A DNA stretch of 64,000 bases from Sordariomycetes sp. S80-01Y (Eukaryota; Ascomycota; Sordariomycetes), in assembly GCA_037042185.1 (NCBI GenBank), contig JAXQJY010000027.1, forward strand, positions 3,100,001 through 3,164,000, written 5' to 3'. Below the pieces are notes generated by a model. That model worked only from the letters and a program-made list of their open reading frames with translations. It made no database searches and was not told the origin of the DNA. Positions 10,206-21,227 of the stretch are shown here, piece by piece (the stretch's first letter is position 1; every line of letters begins with the position of its first letter). The position numbers and the translations under genes are program-made.

Positions 10206-13200
10206 TCTTGGCTAGGTTGCAGATTCTTTTTGTGACAGCGGGAACGGTCTCTGGAAATTAAATAGATCCTGGCCGTGAGGTGCGGTTAAAGTGAAGGTGC
10301 TCTGTAGCGGCGGGTCACGAAGCTCATGCTATGCCATTAAAGCTCTAGAGGGAAGTCATGTCTGATTTCGAGAGTTAATATAGGTGTTGGCTGGGATCTT
10401 TTACCCTCCGGATGGTAGATCGAGCTCGAGTGGCTTCAGCAGGCACAGATGGATCTGTGGTGTCACAGTGATTATCAATGTCACACATCGCAAACTGAGC
10501 CAATGCAGCTGAAAGGCCGTATTGGTCTCGGTAGGAACTTTGCTAAAAGACCATGTCTTTCCGACGGGCCTTGCATCTCTCCCTTGTGCTGCTGCTTGGG
10601 AGGCAGCCGGCGCACAGTCCGGAACGAGCGGGTTTCTACCAGACCCATCGACGAAACTGTGCTAGATACCACCACGCCCTCGGATACAGGCTTTTGTTGG
10701 TCCGATTCTCACGTCGAATCCATGGATCGAGGTCAGCGGTAGGTTGGTCAAAATCGACGAGAACCTGGGAGGAAGATGGACCAAACGTTGGTCCTTCATC
10801 GCACCAAAGAGGATCTGAAGCACACCCTTAGCTCAAGACTAACTCTCCATTTCCAAGGCTAGCTGGCAGTATCGGGAGAGCGTGCACTGGGTCATGCTTC
10901 GGCTTTTTGAAAGACCGAAGCTCTCTGATAGTGTCGTGGTTTTGCGTATGATCGCAACAGTTCTTGTCCGACATGCCGGCAGGCTGGACCACTCGCAACT
11001 CATGCCTGTGAGTAGATGGGTATCTTGCCACTCGCCAACATGTCGCGGACCGGCGACTCGCAACAGCTTCGTAGGCTTGTGCGTCCGGAGGCCTGAGCTT
11101 TGGGGTGCTTCTGCAGACCCCAGCTTCTGCTTTCACCAGATAGAATGTAACATTTCCAACACACGCGTTGTCCATTTAGCAGTGCCAAGCTACCGGCAGC
11201 TACAAGATCACATCCTTGGTGAGCCGCCGCAACTTTACGCCTCAAACCTGGCCGCTGACGCTCACACATCTGCAAAACACGTAGCATAGGGCCTGCAAAC
11301 ACCATCATCCTGCACCGAGCCTCATCACGGCGGATTCGCTGCATCTTGCAGTAGCGGTGGCAAGGGAAGACTCTTGGCGGGATCGGGGTACGACTCGCGG
11401 ATCGTTTCGGGCGTGAGATCTGTGCAACATGGGCGTTCGAGCGCTATATCGAAACCCGCAAGCCCGGGTATGGTACCCTTCTCCCGCAAGGAAGGGATTT
11501 GAAGTGGTTTTGTGTAAGCCGGGGTTCGCGGGATAGGTGATTTCGAACTTAGTCGGTGATAAGCATGCGGACCAAGCATCGCGCTTAGCACGAGGGCTCT
11601 TCGGATATTTCTCCTAGCTGCTCATCGGGTACGCTTGGCTATGGCTCCATGACGCAGAGAAGATAGAAAATACGGAAAAGCCTTGGAGGGGGACGTCGGT
11701 AGTTGGTGCTCCGTCTTCACCCGATGGTCTTCGCATCGCCCCCGTCTGCTCCTTGACACTCTGTAAGCTGCTTCCAGTGAATCGTGAGCAATACCAGGTC
11801 ATGAGATGGCACCAAGCAGACGACACGTTGCTGCTTCGTGAGGTTTGGTGCTCGTCATTCAGAGCAGAGAAGTGAAGGTGATCGGGCAAGCAACTGCATT
11901 CGGTGCCCAGAACTTGAGGCCGAGATCTCGGCTGCAACCACAACACACCATCTTTGAGTTTATCTCCTGTCAATCTCGCAAGCTTCACACTCGATGTGGG
12001 GGTTCAGATGCCACCAAGGCGATCATCAACTCAATGATGGAGAAGGCTGCGTACCCCCCTTTCGCGTCTCTATCCACTAATGACGCTCTGGTGGGATTCG
12101 GCCAAGATCCGGCTCTTGTCTATGCGGAGTAGATCGTCCCCTCCCCCCTGGGGTCCTGCCACACTCAGGCACGCCCTACGCGCCGGTAGTTGAGCCGCCA
12201 AGCGCCGGCCGTGACGCCGTGGATGGCGTAGAGCGAGGGGCAGAGTGGGATGTTTGCGACGATTGCGTCGATGGCAGGGTCACTGTTGCTAAGTTTGTCT
12301 ACCGCGGAATCGACGGCAGTTTCAGGCAGAACCTTGAGCTGCCGCATAGCAAGCGGAAGAGAACCTCCTCAAAGATACTACACGGAGCTCGCTGGGGAGG
12401 AGATAAAACATCCTACATACACGGTTGTAGTTCGCCTGGGTACATATAAATAGTGCAAAACACGCAAGATAAGATCCAAAGCCCCTGTGTCGCATGACTG
12501 CCTCGACATTCAAACGAAACAACGCTCGTGCTACATGCTCTAATGCAACAGTTCCAGGATGCTCACGTGCGACGCGCCGGCCACGGTGGTTGGATTCAAA
12601 GAGCCATTGGTCGTTGATCCTGGTCGTCGAAACTGCTTGTCTGTTAACCTTAATTCTGTCTCGGCCGGATGCCGCTGTATTGACGGCTCGGAAGGGCGTT
12701 GGCATGCCAGCGGACAACGACTGGGAGTCTTCCTATCAATTGACAGTAGCGGCTTAGCCCTCCAGATTGAGCAAGCATTGAGGTACCATCGACATTGAAC
12801 ATCCACTCTTTTGCTTACGTGCCAAGATGATTAATTGATGGCGACAAGGTCGTCTTGCGAGCTCCCACTAGCCCCAGTTCCATCCCCGGACACCAGAGCC
12901 ACCGGAGGCTGGGCAGTGTCCGTAAAGTCCACCAGCGCTCCAGTCTGGGGGCGTGGCGGCGGAGCACCAGAAAGTCTCGTGACTCCCAAGGCGCTTGTTG
13001 CCCACCTCAGTGAGGCTGTGAGATGTGAGACCTCTCACGCGTATCTTGAGGACTCAGTACGCGCGTGTCGAGTCGCGGACAATGCTTGGCCCGATCGAAA
13101 GAACTGCGCTTGCGCATTTGATCGCAGGAGCTGTCGTGAAGATGGTGTTGGCTGGGCCGCCCAAGTGCCGGCATTTGACAAGCCTTCCTTCGTATCAAGT

Positions 13201-15871
13201 CCCAGAACAGAGACCACAAGAGTTTAGAGACGCCAGCTTGGCCAGATCTTCCCCAGGAACATTCCAGCGGATTCGAGGCTGAGGCCTCCGGGGATTGAAG
13301 AGCTTGGAACAGATATCTCCAGACTGAGATCCATTATTCAAGGTTTGACTCAAGCTTACACACATCTTGGGGATCGCGCATCCAGTCGAGGCTTGGATAA
13401 CGCTCTAGCGACGCCATGTAACACGCTGAGACGCCAGTGCAAGCCCTGATTCAAACCTCACCGTCGTCGTCGCGTCAGCTGCGTTGCCTTATCTGTGGAA
13501 AAGCAATGATCGACGGGTGGTGGAGGCTCTGCCACACCGTGCATTGCCCACCTACTTGGCTCTGTCGATTGAGCGATCAGCGCTTGGTTCTTCGAAGGAG
13601 AAGGGAATGGAAACTCTGAGATCCAACCCCGTTTTCGATTTGCTTCACGATGTTTCCGGAGTTGTGCTAAAGCAAATAAAGACTTATGAGTCAGTACAAG
13701 GGGGGAGATAACTGTGGTATATCAAATTTCAGGTCCCCTGAGCTTGGGCCCTACAGCGGCCCTCCCCTGGTCCTCTGGTCGCCGCTCCGGCAAGCTAAGC
13801 TTCCCCTAAGCAACAAAGGGATTAACGTCCATTTCTGACAGGCTTGGGATGCCAGGCTCTGTATTGGCCAGTCGGGTGGTCAAGGCCACCACCTTAGGCA
13901 GCTTTAACTGGAGCCCGCTATTGGGGTCAGCGAGGACCGTGACAGTCTTGCGAGATTGATACGACTCGGCGCGGCGAGGCGCCGAGCCAAGTGCGGGCGA
14001 GGGCACGACTCATTGGGTCGTCTTCCCTGCGTTGCCGCAGCACTGCCACACTTGGGAGCGACGCCCGTAGCCGTCAACGAGACGAGGGCGCCAACCGACG
14101 ATGGTAGTGATTCACTACAATGGTGATGCTGAGACGGCGTATCTTGGCGACAATGCAAGCCACGACGCATTCTGGATCAGCATCATTGTCCATGGCCGGC
14201 ATGGTGAATGACGCGTGGGAGGCGCTTTAAGGTTATCAGCAAGGAATGAAACCAAGCAATAGAAGTGCGTCGCTGTTTCTTACCTAAACTTTATCTCTAT
14301 CAGAGACAACGCCGGCCCCGTGACAGACGGTAGGGCAGCGTGGGAGGGAGGCTCTGGCAGCACACCACTTGGGGACGGCCGATCTACGCTGGTGCATAGC
14401 CGGCGTCGAATCTTAGATCGGAACCCGGTCAGCGGTCACCCAGCGAATGGCCTGCCGTTGTGTGGCATCCTCTTCCCGGCTACGGCTACTCGACCCTCGC
14501 TGTCCCGGCCCCCCTGACGACGAGCCCCGATATTGGGAATTTGGCAGTGACAGGGGCGACGATATTTTGGGCCCGAATGAGACCCACGAGAGCCCGAACG
14601 TGCGCGTCCAAATTCGTAATGTTGCTTCTTTTGCGAGCCGAAGAGAATCAAGGTGCACACAGTCCAGGGTCCCCGGCAGGACTAGACTCATGGGGAGTCA
14701 AGATGCCGGCACTTGAGGCCTTGGCTTGAAACATACATACCTTCACCTGAACAAGCCTCTCGAGAGGCTTTGTTATCGACGCCCCTAGTGGGTCACCCGC
14801 CCTCAACTCACCGTGACGCCGCAACAGGGAGAGAGAGGAGAGGAGATGAGGCTTGGGGGGTTCGGTACCCAATCTCACATGCCATGTGCCTGTGCACGAA
14901 TAGCTGATATTTGATAGATGGGACTTGCAGACTTTTTCAAAAAGAAATTGAAGAGGCTCGCACAAGCGAGGATGATCAGCTTCTAGGAAGTTGGTGCGGT
15001 GAGTCACCGTGCGGTTGAAGCAAGCAGTGTTTGGCATGCCGGCTGCCACAACGGGTGTGACCGACGGCCAGAACGGGACGCATCATCGCCAACATCGTTG
15101 TGAGATATGCCATATCTAGTGCAAGAGACTACCCCAGCCAAAACAGCCCAAGTTCCCACCCCAGTCTCCAGGGCTCCCCTTCCCGCGGGCGAATGTCCGC
15201 CTTGGCCTCCCGTCCCTCCCTCACAGTGTGTCTCGACAATGCCCACCGAGCAAACATAGTCCGACACCCCATACTAGCAGTACGGAGTATTTGCATACCG
15301 AATGATCGACGCCACCGCGCGGACTTGGCTGTTCCCGCATATCTTTTCTTGTTCACTGATTGCGTGTCGACGTCGCACCTTGTCCACATCCCACACCCCT
15401 TATCGGGGCTGTGGGTGTCACTAGTCAACCCAGTCACAGCGCGTAATGAAGGTGCGCAGCGAGGCTTGTGAGCCCATGCTTCTGTTGGGCAGCAGTTGTA
15501 TGTTTTTGAGACAAGGGGACCACGCACACCGTCTACTAGGTTTTCTTGGCTCATCTACCCTCTCCCCTTGCTCGCTCCCCGTTGTCCACCCCCGGCCCCC
15601 GCTGGCGACGACGACTGTTCGGACAAGCCCCGTCCGCTTGGGATAGCAGAGACAAGGTATAATACAAGTACCTCTTCCGCCTCTTTCCTTCATTAGTTGA
15701 CTTCTTGACTTGTTTGCTGAGCAGACCATTTCCTTCATTTCAATATTTCAGCCTCGCCCAGTCTAGACTCTAGTCAGACAAGCCACACATCAAGAACAAC
15801 ACTCGATTCACAGTACTTCACAAGTCTTTGCCTACCTATACACACGGCAGCTTGCTGTCACCGTCGACGCG
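10206..15871. other. 5.7 kb gene-poor block
   Basis: No gene is supported here. Many short frames overlap on both strands, as expected by chance at about 52% GC. The most protein-like scrap is a minus-strand frame at 12165-12347 (listed separately). TACGGAGTA, a motif often seen between genes in Sordariomycetes, lies at 15281-15289. I saw no long direct or inverted repeats, no transposase motifs and no tRNA. The last 200 bp are C/T-rich and likely the promoter and leader of the four-helix membrane protein. Confidence 0.5.
12165..12347 (-). pseudogene. Possible 3' exon or remnant of an unknown gene
   Basis: The frame reads MRQLKVLPETAVDS, then SNSDPAIDAIVANIPLC and HGVTAGAWRLNYRR, and ends in a stop. 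Its composition and rhythm (amphipathic helix, no rare residues) look more like real protein than the surrounding frames. I do not recognise a family. No upstream frame on the minus strand continues it convincingly, although a pyrimidine-rich tract with CCCAG lies about 65 bp upstream of its ATG and could be an acceptor. It could be the tail of a decayed gene or chance. Confidence 0.2.
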
Positions 15872-16839
15872 ATGGCCGACTTTGTCAAAGACCCCGAGCT
15901 TTGCGAGCGCTATGCTCAATTTGCGTCTCACATGGTGCGATGGCAGTTCAAGGTCATCTACTGGTCGATGTTCATGACCAATCTATTTGTCCTCTTTGTA
16001 GCTTCATGGACCTTAATCCGGTATGTCAACTCGAGAGGTTGACGGCCGTCTATTCTAACAAATCAACAGGGGTCAGGCAGCCATGGAGAAGTTCAAAGAC
16101 GACGCTGTCCGGAAAGGGAAGCAACTACGACTCTACATCTTCCTTTGCTTGGGATGTGTTCTAGTATCGACCGTAATCGTCATCATGGAAGCATACTCCC
16201 TGCTTGCCCTGCAGTTCTGCGACGGGGAAGATCTTATGAGTCTGTATTGGTCTACATGGATGATGATTCAAGTCGGCTCTCTGATTGCCATGGTTGGCAT
16301 CATTCTTGCTATGTGCCACTCGCTCAAGGAGAGCAAGCACCCGCCGTGGGCACTTGCGTTGGGAACACCTGTGCTAGTCATTGCTGGCTTGCTTCATCTC
16401 TTCCACAACTGCACTAAGAAGCGGGTCAAGAAGATGAAGAAGTCCATCTCTTCATCTAGGCTGGACGACGACAACAACCCCATGGGACCACCTATGAGTC
16501 AAGCGTGAGTGAACGTTTCAAGCTTCTCAGCCTACTTGACCGCTAACAAGAACTAGAAACACTATCCAAGCACCCGACGACATTGACGATGAGTCCATTC
16601 AGGGCGAGTTCATCGGCTTTACAGTGGAGGGCGGCCCTATTGTTCGCTTCAACAGCCGCTTCGCCAACACGAACTTCCGTGGCAACATGGAGCTTCTTGG
16701 ATATTGCAACAGTGACAGGCCCATTGTTGCCTATCGCAAAGACTCGATCCGGTTCCTGACTGATACCGAGAAGGGTCTTTGCTCTAAGCGAACCGACGAG
16801 GACGAGAAGAGCGAGGAGAAGGTTCGCGAGGTTGTTTGA
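15872..16839 (+). CDS. Orphan four-helix integral membrane protein
   Basis: Three exons, 15872-16020, 16070-16504 and 16557-16839, give 288 residues; introns are 49 and 52 bp with GTATGT and GTGAGT donors. Four hydrophobic segments are visible: about residues 28-49 (WSMFMTNLFVLFVASWTLI), 67-94, 99-126 and 134-153. A basic stretch (KKRVKKMKKS) follows the last helix, then a hydrophilic C-terminal domain of about 110 residues with IQGEFIGFTVEGGPIVRFN and an acidic end (EDEKSEEK). Start is the first ATG in the frame, in GCGATGG context. I do not recognise the family; the topology would place both ends in the cytosol if the positive-inside rule holds. No neighbour suggests a role. Confidence 0.8.
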
Positions 16840-18719
16840 GAATACATCAAGGGGACGTTGAAGAGGGGCTGGCAACATTTGATGGCGTTGAAAGAGGATA
16901 TACCACATTGTATTTTTGGCTGCATGATCAAAGGAGTTATCTGGTTTGGCGAAAATGTTTTACAGGAGGGATATTACCCTGGTTAGAAACAGGCAACGAT
17001 GGTCTTGGACACATCGATGCAGGCATATTGTTAGATACTTACACTGATTTTTCAATATGGAAGCGAAATTCATAGCGATTCGGGGCCATCGATCTCAGTT
17101 CTTTTCGTTGAAGGTGTGATATTAGTGATTCCCAACCCTTGGCAACTCCAGGGCACTCTGCAAGCCACACTCAATCTCGCCTTGGCGGTCTCGCTCGTAC
17201 ATGAGTAGCGCAGGTTGGGCAGATTGACGGGCTCGGTCTCCGAGGCACCGTCCGAGAACGTCCGATGCAGTCAATATCGACGCTGCCATTGGTGAGTCTT
17301 CTTGGTCGAGGATGGGGTCGGCTTGAGGCGATGGGTGCGTGGGGGATCTTGCTGCGGTCGGCGATAACATTTCAACACGCAACTCTGGAAAGCTTGCTCC
17401 GATAAAAGGACCATATAGCTCTGCACTGATATCCATGAGGTCATACCTGTCCGGCTATATGAGTGCTAGCAAGCAAGAGGATCGGGTCTCACATTGCTGT
17501 AGCTGAAGAGGGTCGAGTGACGTGCTCAGGCCAGTGGCAGCGACCCCATCAGACGCACCACCTTACTTTGCGCGATGGAATGAGTCATAACATGAAAGAA
17601 TCAAGGAATGGTATCTGCACACGCCCCGTTCTTATTCAAAGCTATCGTGGCGGAGTGATCTCAGCAGTGCTTGTGCAATGATGCTCGGCATCAAAAGCTG
17701 CCGAAGACGATTTCAACCTACCGATGAGATCTAACTTATCAAGCCTGTCAAGTTCTGAGTTTCAAATCTTTGGGAGAAGAATCGCTTCCGTTTGTGTGTT
17801 CTCCTATCAACGACATAAGTGGCTCGGAGACTCTGGACAGACGACCGCCAACATCCCAGCTGAGTATGTCCTGTAGGCTTGGCGCGAACAGCAAATCAGT
17901 GTCATTTACTTGTATTTACATGTTATAGTCTTCAGCGTCTGGTTTTTCGCAAAAATTTCCATTGCAACAGTCACTATCTGATGTGTGCAACGCGTTGGTG
18001 ACTTTGAGCCCCATGCAAGCTGTCGCCAACGACCTGTGCTTGCGTATCGCCCGGAATCTGCCAGTTTCTTAAGGCTCAGTAAGAAATGACAAAAGATAAG
18101 AATAACATCTCTACTTACAAACAACGGTTTCCGTAAAGAAAAAAAAAATGTTGTTCTTACGATGGAACTACGCCCATTTCGTGGCAGCTAATTGTGCTAT
18201 CACGATGAGCCACACCTTTAGTGGGGTTCACTCAATTCCGGAAAACCAATTTTGCAGCGTAGTCTCAGGAGCTGTCAAGCCTGTCACGATTGCACCCCGT
18301 CTATGGTAGTATCTTCATAGTTGAAACTCGAAGTTACAAACATATTCGCGCAAACCTGCCCAAAAGGGGGAGCAAATCGATGTAACGCTACTGGCTGGGC
18401 CGAGACGCAGGGTAGCCGCGGCTTACAAATTGGCGGGGGCACGGGATGATGTCGTTAAAGCGCGCCGCGAATTTTGCCTGCCCCTCCTCCGTTCTCCGTC
18501 TTCGGCATCAAACTTCAAGATGTTGCTTGCTAAGCATCTCAACCCGCAACTGACTCTGCTCCTCGGAACTCTTTGCTCTTTCATCACCTGAGAAAAGAAG
18601 GGAGCGCGCACGCACTTTAGCCTTCTTCACACACAAAGCTCGCCATCTACACCTAGCCCATTCGTGACGGGTAGTGCGATCGACCACAGGCGTATCGACG
18701 CGACGCGAAGACTGTCGAG
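16840..18719. other. Gene-poor spacer and CFD1 promoter
   Basis: About 1.9 kb with no supported gene. Contains an A9 run at 18140-18148 and AT-rich sequence at 17900-18130. Minus-strand frames at 17122-17436 and 17906-18124 have no motifs. Confidence 0.5.
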
Positions 18720-19679
18720 ATGGGTCTGGAAAAGGTCAAGCACATTGTGCTGGTATGTATCAACCGTCACGTCTGTTGAAACATGCTCACAGATTGCCAG
18801 GTGCTCTCCGGCAAAGGCGGCGTTGGAAAGTCCTCCGTTACCACCCAGCTTGCCCTTTCGCTCTCCCTCGCCGGACACTCCGTCGGCATCCTAGACGTCG
18901 ACCTCACCGGACCTTCGATCCCGCGCATGCTCTCCATCGAAGCCTCGAAAGTCACACAAGTCCCTGGTGGGTGGGCGCCTGTGCCCGTACACGAGGCGCG
19001 GGAAGAGAATGGCACAGGCAGCCTGCACGCCATGAGCCTAGGGTTCCTGCTACCGAATCGCGGCGATGCCGTGGTATGGAGAGGGCCTAAGAAGACGGCC
19101 ATGATCAGGCAATTCATCAAAGACGCATACTGGGGACCAACGGATTATTTGCTCATCGACACGCCGCCTGGCACAAGCGACGAGCACATTTCGCTGATGG
19201 AAACGCTTCAAAGAGATGCCTTGCCTGGCCAGGTGGCGGGCGCGGTGGTCGTGACGACACCGCAGGCCGTGGCGACGGCTGACGTGCGGAAAGAGCTCAA
19301 CTTCTGTACCAAAACGAGCCTGCGGGTGCTCGGCGTGGTAGAGAACATGAGCGGCTTCGTATGCCCTCACTGTTCTGAGTGCACAGACATATTTGGCTCG
19401 GGCGGCGGCAAGGTCATGGCAGATGAGTTCAATGTGCCTTTCCTGGGTTCTGTGCCAATGGACGCGCAGTTCATCGCACTGATCGAGGAAGGCCGGCGGC
19501 CGGTGTATCCCGTGGGGACGAAAGTCAATGGTCAAGATATCTCAAGTGAGCCGAGCAAGGGGAACGACGGGGACTCCGGCACGCTCGTCGACAAATACCA
19601 GGATTGCTCTCTACGGCATGTCTTCAAGGACTTGACCGAGACGCTGGTAGAAAAGATCACCGCGGCGGACCCGAGATGA
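18720..19679 (+). CDS. CFD1: Cytosolic Fe-S cluster assembly factor Cfd1 (Nubp2)
   Basis: Two exons, 18720-18752 and 18801-19679, with a 48 bp intron, encode 303 residues. The tiny first exon gives [11 protein letters not shown], and exon 2 resumes at [12 protein letters not shown], the deviant Walker A P-loop of Mrp/NBP35-type ATPases. [13 protein letters not shown] follows, then TPPGTSDEH and, near residue 210, [12 protein letters not shown], whose CPxC pair bridges the [4Fe-4S] cluster at the Cfd1-Nbp35 interface. There is no long Cys-rich N-terminal extension, which separates Cfd1 from Nbp35. It serves as scaffold for cytosolic and nuclear Fe-S proteins. The C-terminus is longer than the bacterial homologues, with an acidic stretch around [15 protein letters not shown]. 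Confidence 0.94.
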
Positions 19680-20622
19680 CATAGCATAAATACCCTAACA
19701 AAAATTGTCACCGCATAATGTCTCTCCATCCCCGTTTCCTCACATCTTGCCTAATGCAGGTGTCACGGGAGGACGGGCTTAAACGCAACAGGCTGCATCG
19801 TTTGTCTGCACCACCCCATGCTGTCCGCTGACTGTCAAGCAGCCTCTATCCGCTAGCTGCGAACAGTGCATTCACGAGACGAGGATCCCAATGACCCATA
19901 GTTGCCATGTAAGCTGCCTCCGGACATGGGCTGGGTTGAGGCTGGTCACGGAGCCATGTAGGCCTACTGTTACGGAGGTGCCGCCCAGTGCACAGCATAC
20001 ATTGTTGACGAACTGGGCTCTAGAGTATCATTTAATATCTAGAGGGCTGAGAGGAAGAGCCAAAATTATCATGTCTCTCCTGGTGACCGAGAATCATCAT
20101 CATCATCTCTGCATGTGCCGGAAAAGCGCGTCAGATAGGAATCAGGGCCTTGATGCCTAATGTTTTATCGATGAAAGCTCCCCGTCCCCACGCAGCCCAC
20201 GCGAACAGATCTCAAGGACCAATCATGCGGACCGCGTTGCTACCGTAGCGGGCTGAAGTGGGTCTTGGGCTCTGTACCTGCCAGTGCCTGGCGGACACAA
20301 AGTCAAAGCCATGACAGCATTCAATCGACAAGGCAAGAGCCAAATTCTGTTGCCGGGCTGCAGCTTCCTCCCATCCCACTTTGCACTTTTGCACCTCCAA
20401 TGCAAAGCAAAATCTCTCACCGACTCTCCTCTCTTGACAACTAAGGCTCTGCTATACTTTGCGGAATCTGCCCTCCGTTCGACACAGGTCGACTGTGTGA
20501 TCTCAGCCAGACCGGACCCCGCCAATTCGCAACTTCTCGATCCCACAGCGGGGAGAAAATTCTTGACGACCGACGTCACACGACCGCGACTTCACTCTCG
20601 AACCTCCCTGGCAAGCAACCAG
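19680..20622. other. Intergenic region between CFD1 and the SPE2 leader
   Basis: No supported gene. Chance frames overlap on both strands at 20212-20579. A short (CAT)n run is at 20095-20106. The right part may already be SPE2 promoter. Confidence 0.45.
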
Positions 20623-20643
20623 ATGACAGTCACGCGGGCTTAA
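20623..20643 (+). other. Hexapeptide upstream ORF candidate of SPE2
   Basis: ATG followed by five codons and TAA encodes MTVTRA. It lies 585 bp before the SPE2 start. AdoMet decarboxylase mRNAs in animals carry a hexapeptide uORF (MAGDIS) that mediates polyamine repression; the sequence here differs and it is only relevant if the transcript starts this far upstream, which I cannot tell. Confidence 0.25.
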
Positions 20644-20731
20644 ACTCTGGAAACAACATCCAAGTGTAGCTCTGGACAGTTGACCGCGACTGTCTGACCG
20701 ACTTTCTTGGGACCAGCATTTCTGGCCTTCT

Positions 20732-20875
20732 ATGCGATCGACCGATCTCCTCCGCTTCCTCTTCTCTCGACCTTCCAAGCACGTTCTATGTCTCCCTCTT
20801 CTATACTCCATTCTAACCTGCGTAGGCCTCGATAGCACGAATACACGCAAGCATACTCTAGACCGTCGCCTATAG
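20732..20875 (+). other. 47-codon upstream ORF candidate of SPE2
   Basis: A complete small frame starting MRSTDLLRFLF and ending NTRKHTLDRRL, with no further ATG between its stop and the SPE2 ATG at 21228. If it is in the mRNA it would be the last uORF met by scanning ribosomes, 352 nt before the main start. Confidence 0.35.
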
Positions 20876-21000
20876 ACGAAGCCTCTTAGCAGATCATTCA
20901 TCTGCGCGATCCGATACTCCACCACAGGTATCGGACACCAGCCCGCCTGGCACCATTCCGTCACAGGAGCGATTCTTACACACCCTCCGCCTCAAACCTC

Positions 21001-21065
21001 CTTAACGTCAAAAGTCTGACGTTAGGTTTTATACAACAGCTCACTGCTGCTGGCTTCCGCCAGCA
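21001..21065 (+). promoter_or_regulatory. Two perfect hairpins in the SPE2 leader
   Basis: TAACGTCA at 21003-21010 pairs with TGACGTTA at 21017-21024 across a 6-nt loop; one G-U and one more C-G pair extend it. TGCTGGC at 21048-21054 pairs with GCCAGCA at 21059-21065 across a UUCC loop. They lie 160-230 nt before the SPE2 ATG. The first arm pair also contains TGACGT, the half-site of CREB/ATF-type bZIP factors, so a DNA-level role is an alternative. Confidence 0.5.
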
Positions 21066-21227
21066 TCCTTGAACCGACCACTTCCTGTGGGCCTACTGTC
21101 TCAAGCAGACGCCGCAAGGTCTGTTTGAGCGGCAGCTAGTGCTCCGCGGACCCTGCCAAACGGGCAAGGAAAGACTGTTTGTGAATCGAGTACCGCCTCG
21201 GGCTTTGATCGCACACGAACGACGAAG

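Noticed and set aside
12322-12717. 131-codon minus-strand frame overlapping the protein-like scrap
   Set aside because: Different frame, no homology features; likely chance.
10206-15871. Retroelement, transposon or CRISPR in the gene-free block
   Set aside because: No reverse-transcriptase, integrase or transposase motif, no terminal repeats and no regular spacers seen.
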